A stretch of DNA of 30,030 nucleotides, from positions 1 through 30,030 of the forward strand of contig JBFMAE010000436.1 in the NCBI GenBank assembly GCA_040756085.1. The letters are read 5' to 3'. Both the position numbers and the translations under genes were made by a program. How positions within the stretch are numbered: the stretch's first letter is position 1; each line of letters opens with the position of its first letter. This document shows positions 29,745-30,030 of this stretch, in pieces. The notes under the pieces were generated by a model. It was not told where the DNA came from and did not search any database. It worked only from the letters and a program-made list of their open reading frames with translations. Source of the stretch: JBFMAE01 sp040756085 (GTDB lineage: Bacteria; Desulfobacterota; BSN033; UBA1163).

Positions 29745-30030
29745 GATTTAAAATAATGTATGGTTTTTGGGTAATGGTCATGAAGCCAGTTTAGTATATG
29801 GTCAAAGGGCTAAGGAGTAAAGATTTAAAGACCGAGGACATAACCCAACAACAAAACCGGCATCTTAACCTTAACCCTATAAAATAACACTTTCCATTTT
29901 TAGGTAATTCATCATGCCCAGAGGGCACCCACGAATGATGAAAATGATCACTGCGAACGAATTTCACGAATAAAACCTATTCGTGTCATTCGCTGTCATT
30001 CGTGCTATTCTTTTTTATTTTCTGAGTAAT
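29745..30030. repeat. Right-edge non-coding stretch with CACGAAT fold-back repeat
   Basis: No gene seen to the window end. CACGAATGA (29930-29938) pairs with TCATTCGTG (29996-30004). Inside, CACGAATA (29965-29972) and TATTCGTG (29978-29985) form an 8-bp stem on a 5-base loop. It resembles the common CACGAAT intergenic repeats. No clear terminator follows the radical SAM stop at 29744. Confidence 0.55.

Noticed and set aside
2650..30030. CRISPR arrays, tRNA or rRNA genes
   Set aside because: The repeats seen are palindromic or few in number and not regularly spaced with unique spacers. I recognised no tRNA cloverleaf or rRNA sequence.

Overview
The window looks like a piece of chromosome from an anaerobic, Gram-negative (diderm) bacterium of moderate G+C. 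The diderm assignment rests on a lipobox lipoprotein and a LolA-like periplasmic carrier. The anaerobe assignment rests on a 2-hydroxyacyl-CoA-dehydratase-type activase with four dehydratase-like subunits and three radical SAM proteins. A Desulfobacterota-like lineage fits, but that is inference; no rRNA or taxonomic marker is present.

Layout. Positions 1-2656 (+) hold a two-component pair: a receiver/histidine kinase cut by the left edge, and a receiver-ATPase-winged-helix protein. Almost everything else is on the minus strand and reads right to left. From the right: acyl-CoA dehydrogenase, degenerate ketosynthase (KS3), small membrane protein, FabZ-type dehydratase and two methyltransferases (28095-23040); a fold-back element (22589-22875); LolA-like carrier, catalytic ketosynthase (KS2) and a second degenerate ketosynthase (KS1) (22586-19467); a plus-strand accessory island with a transposase remnant, a fold-back repeat and a broken toxin-antitoxin pair (17967-19317); CrtI-like FAD oxidoreductase, lipoprotein and B12-type radical SAM protein (17841-14425); NfeD, LemA and DUF2207 membrane proteins (14384-11434); radical SAM protein, activase and four dehydratase-like subunits (11353-4367); an LpxL/HtrB-type acyltransferase; and an SRPBCC protein (3390-2887). 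A second B12-type radical SAM gene (28398-29744, +) starts divergently from the acyl-CoA dehydrogenase.

How it may work. One intact KS with two active-site-dead KS paralogues (chain-length-factor-like), a FabZ-type dehydratase, an acyl-CoA dehydrogenase, methyltransferases, a CrtI-type oxidoreductase, an acyltransferase and LolA/LolB-like carriers together resemble aryl-polyene or ladderane-type, highly reducing type II polyketide/fatty-acid clusters. I infer an unusual, possibly methylated and desaturated, acyl lipid delivered to the outer envelope. The activase plus a mirrored A-B-B'-A' array of Cys-conserved dehydratase-like subunits next door may supply an unusual ATP-dependent reduction or dehydration step, or may be an independent pathway. 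No acyl carrier protein, ketoreductase or CoA/ACP ligase is visible in the window.

The intergenic DNA is rich in dispersed palindromes. One lies inside the overlap of the KS2 and KS1 genes and is translated in both frames. Another has been absorbed into the C-terminus of the dehydratase.
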